From an uncultured Agathobaculum sp. (GTDB lineage: Bacteria; Bacillota; Clostridia; Oscillospirales; Butyricicoccaceae), in assembly GCA_944376955.1 (NCBI GenBank), contig CALWEB010000111.1, forward strand, positions 1 through 5,852: a stretch of DNA of 5,852 nt. The letters run 5' to 3'. This document shows positions 5,683 to 5,852 of the stretch, one piece after another. A model generated the notes under the pieces. That model did no database searches. It saw only the letters and a program-made list of their open reading frames with translations, and was not told where the DNA came from. Position numbers and translations under genes: made by a program. Each line of letters opens with the position of its first letter. Positions within the stretch are counted from its first letter, which is position 1.

Positions 5683-5852
5683 ATTTCTTCAGCCAGCTCA
5701 TCATGCCGCGCAGCTTCTTGCCAGTCTCCTCGAGCTGGGTATCAGCCTCGAGCGCACGGGTGGCCAGGAAGCGCGCACGGCCGCCTGCCTTGTTCTCCTG
5801 AATCCATTCGGAAGCGAAGGTGCCGTCCTGGATCTCACGAAGGATCTTCTTC
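5681..5852 (-). CDS. ilvC: Ketol-acid reductoisomerase, C-terminal end (5' part outside window)
   Basis: IlvC (acetohydroxyacid isomeroreductase) converts acetolactate or acetohydroxybutyrate to the dihydroxy acids that IlvD then dehydrates, using NAD(P)H and Mg2+. Only the last 56 codons plus the stop are visible. The translation KKILREIQDGTFASEWIQEN, followed by a segment with GGRARFLATR and ending KLRGMMSWLKK, matches the conserved C-terminal knotted helical domain: IQ.G.FA..W..EN and the terminal G.KLR.MM.WL pattern. The stop TAA is at 5681-5683. The NAD(P)H-binding domain lies beyond the window, so cofactor preference cannot be judged. It lies upstream of ilvD on the same strand, separated by 256 nt of stem-loops. 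Confidence 0.93.
   Translation of the reverse strand, partial: KKILREIQDGTFASEWIQENKAGGRARFLATRALEADTQLEETGKKLRGMMSWLKK

Noticed and set aside
5660..5852. Plus-strand frame starting ATG at 5660 after AGGGGG and running off the window
   Set aside because: The start codon sits in the loop of a terminator hairpin with only 3 nt to the purine run, and the frame is antisense to ilvC.

Overview
The window is an ordinary chromosomal housekeeping segment, most likely from an anaerobic, moderately GC-rich Firmicute of the Clostridia. This rests on four things: a formate-tetrahydrofolate ligase, an Lrp-like regulator plus aminotransferase pair closely resembling Bacillus subtilis YugG/YugH (AlaR/AlaT), strong AGGAGG-type ribosome binding sites, and terminators with A/T-flanked symmetric stems. 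The genus cannot be named from this sequence alone. I saw no mobile element, CRISPR array, tRNA, rRNA, phage gene or toxin-antitoxin pair.

Layout. Positions 1-1104 (+) are the 3' two thirds of fhs, closed by a strong hairpin at 1122-1155. A sigma-A-type promoter (1169-1198) and a dyad resembling an Lrp box (1205-1228) then lead into a two-gene operon: an Lrp/AsnC regulator (alaR-like, 1266-1757) overlapping by 7 nt a class I/II aminotransferase (alaT-like, 1751-2920). A bidirectional terminator (2930-2962) fills the convergent gap. The remaining genes lie on the minus strand. Reading that strand 5' to 3', they are the last 56 codons of ilvC (5681-5852), a 256-nt spacer packed with seven stem-loops, ilvD (3760-5424), a terminator (3720-3749), and pyrE (2979-3641) with its own extended -10 promoter (3674-3702).

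How the genes work together. IlvC and IlvD are consecutive steps of valine/isoleucine synthesis. The AlaR/AlaT pair probably interconverts alanine and pyruvate under alanine-responsive control, so both modules touch pyruvate. Fhs feeds one-carbon units and PyrE makes OMP, so both supply nucleotide synthesis, but they are separate transcription units.

The open reading frames for pyrE and ilvD both extend upstream of the likely true start. Ribosome binding site position and, for pyrE, promoter position put the starts 8 and 25 codons downstream of the first ATG. The only part that is not routine is the hairpin-dense ilvC-ilvD spacer, together with the putative autoregulatory Lrp box.
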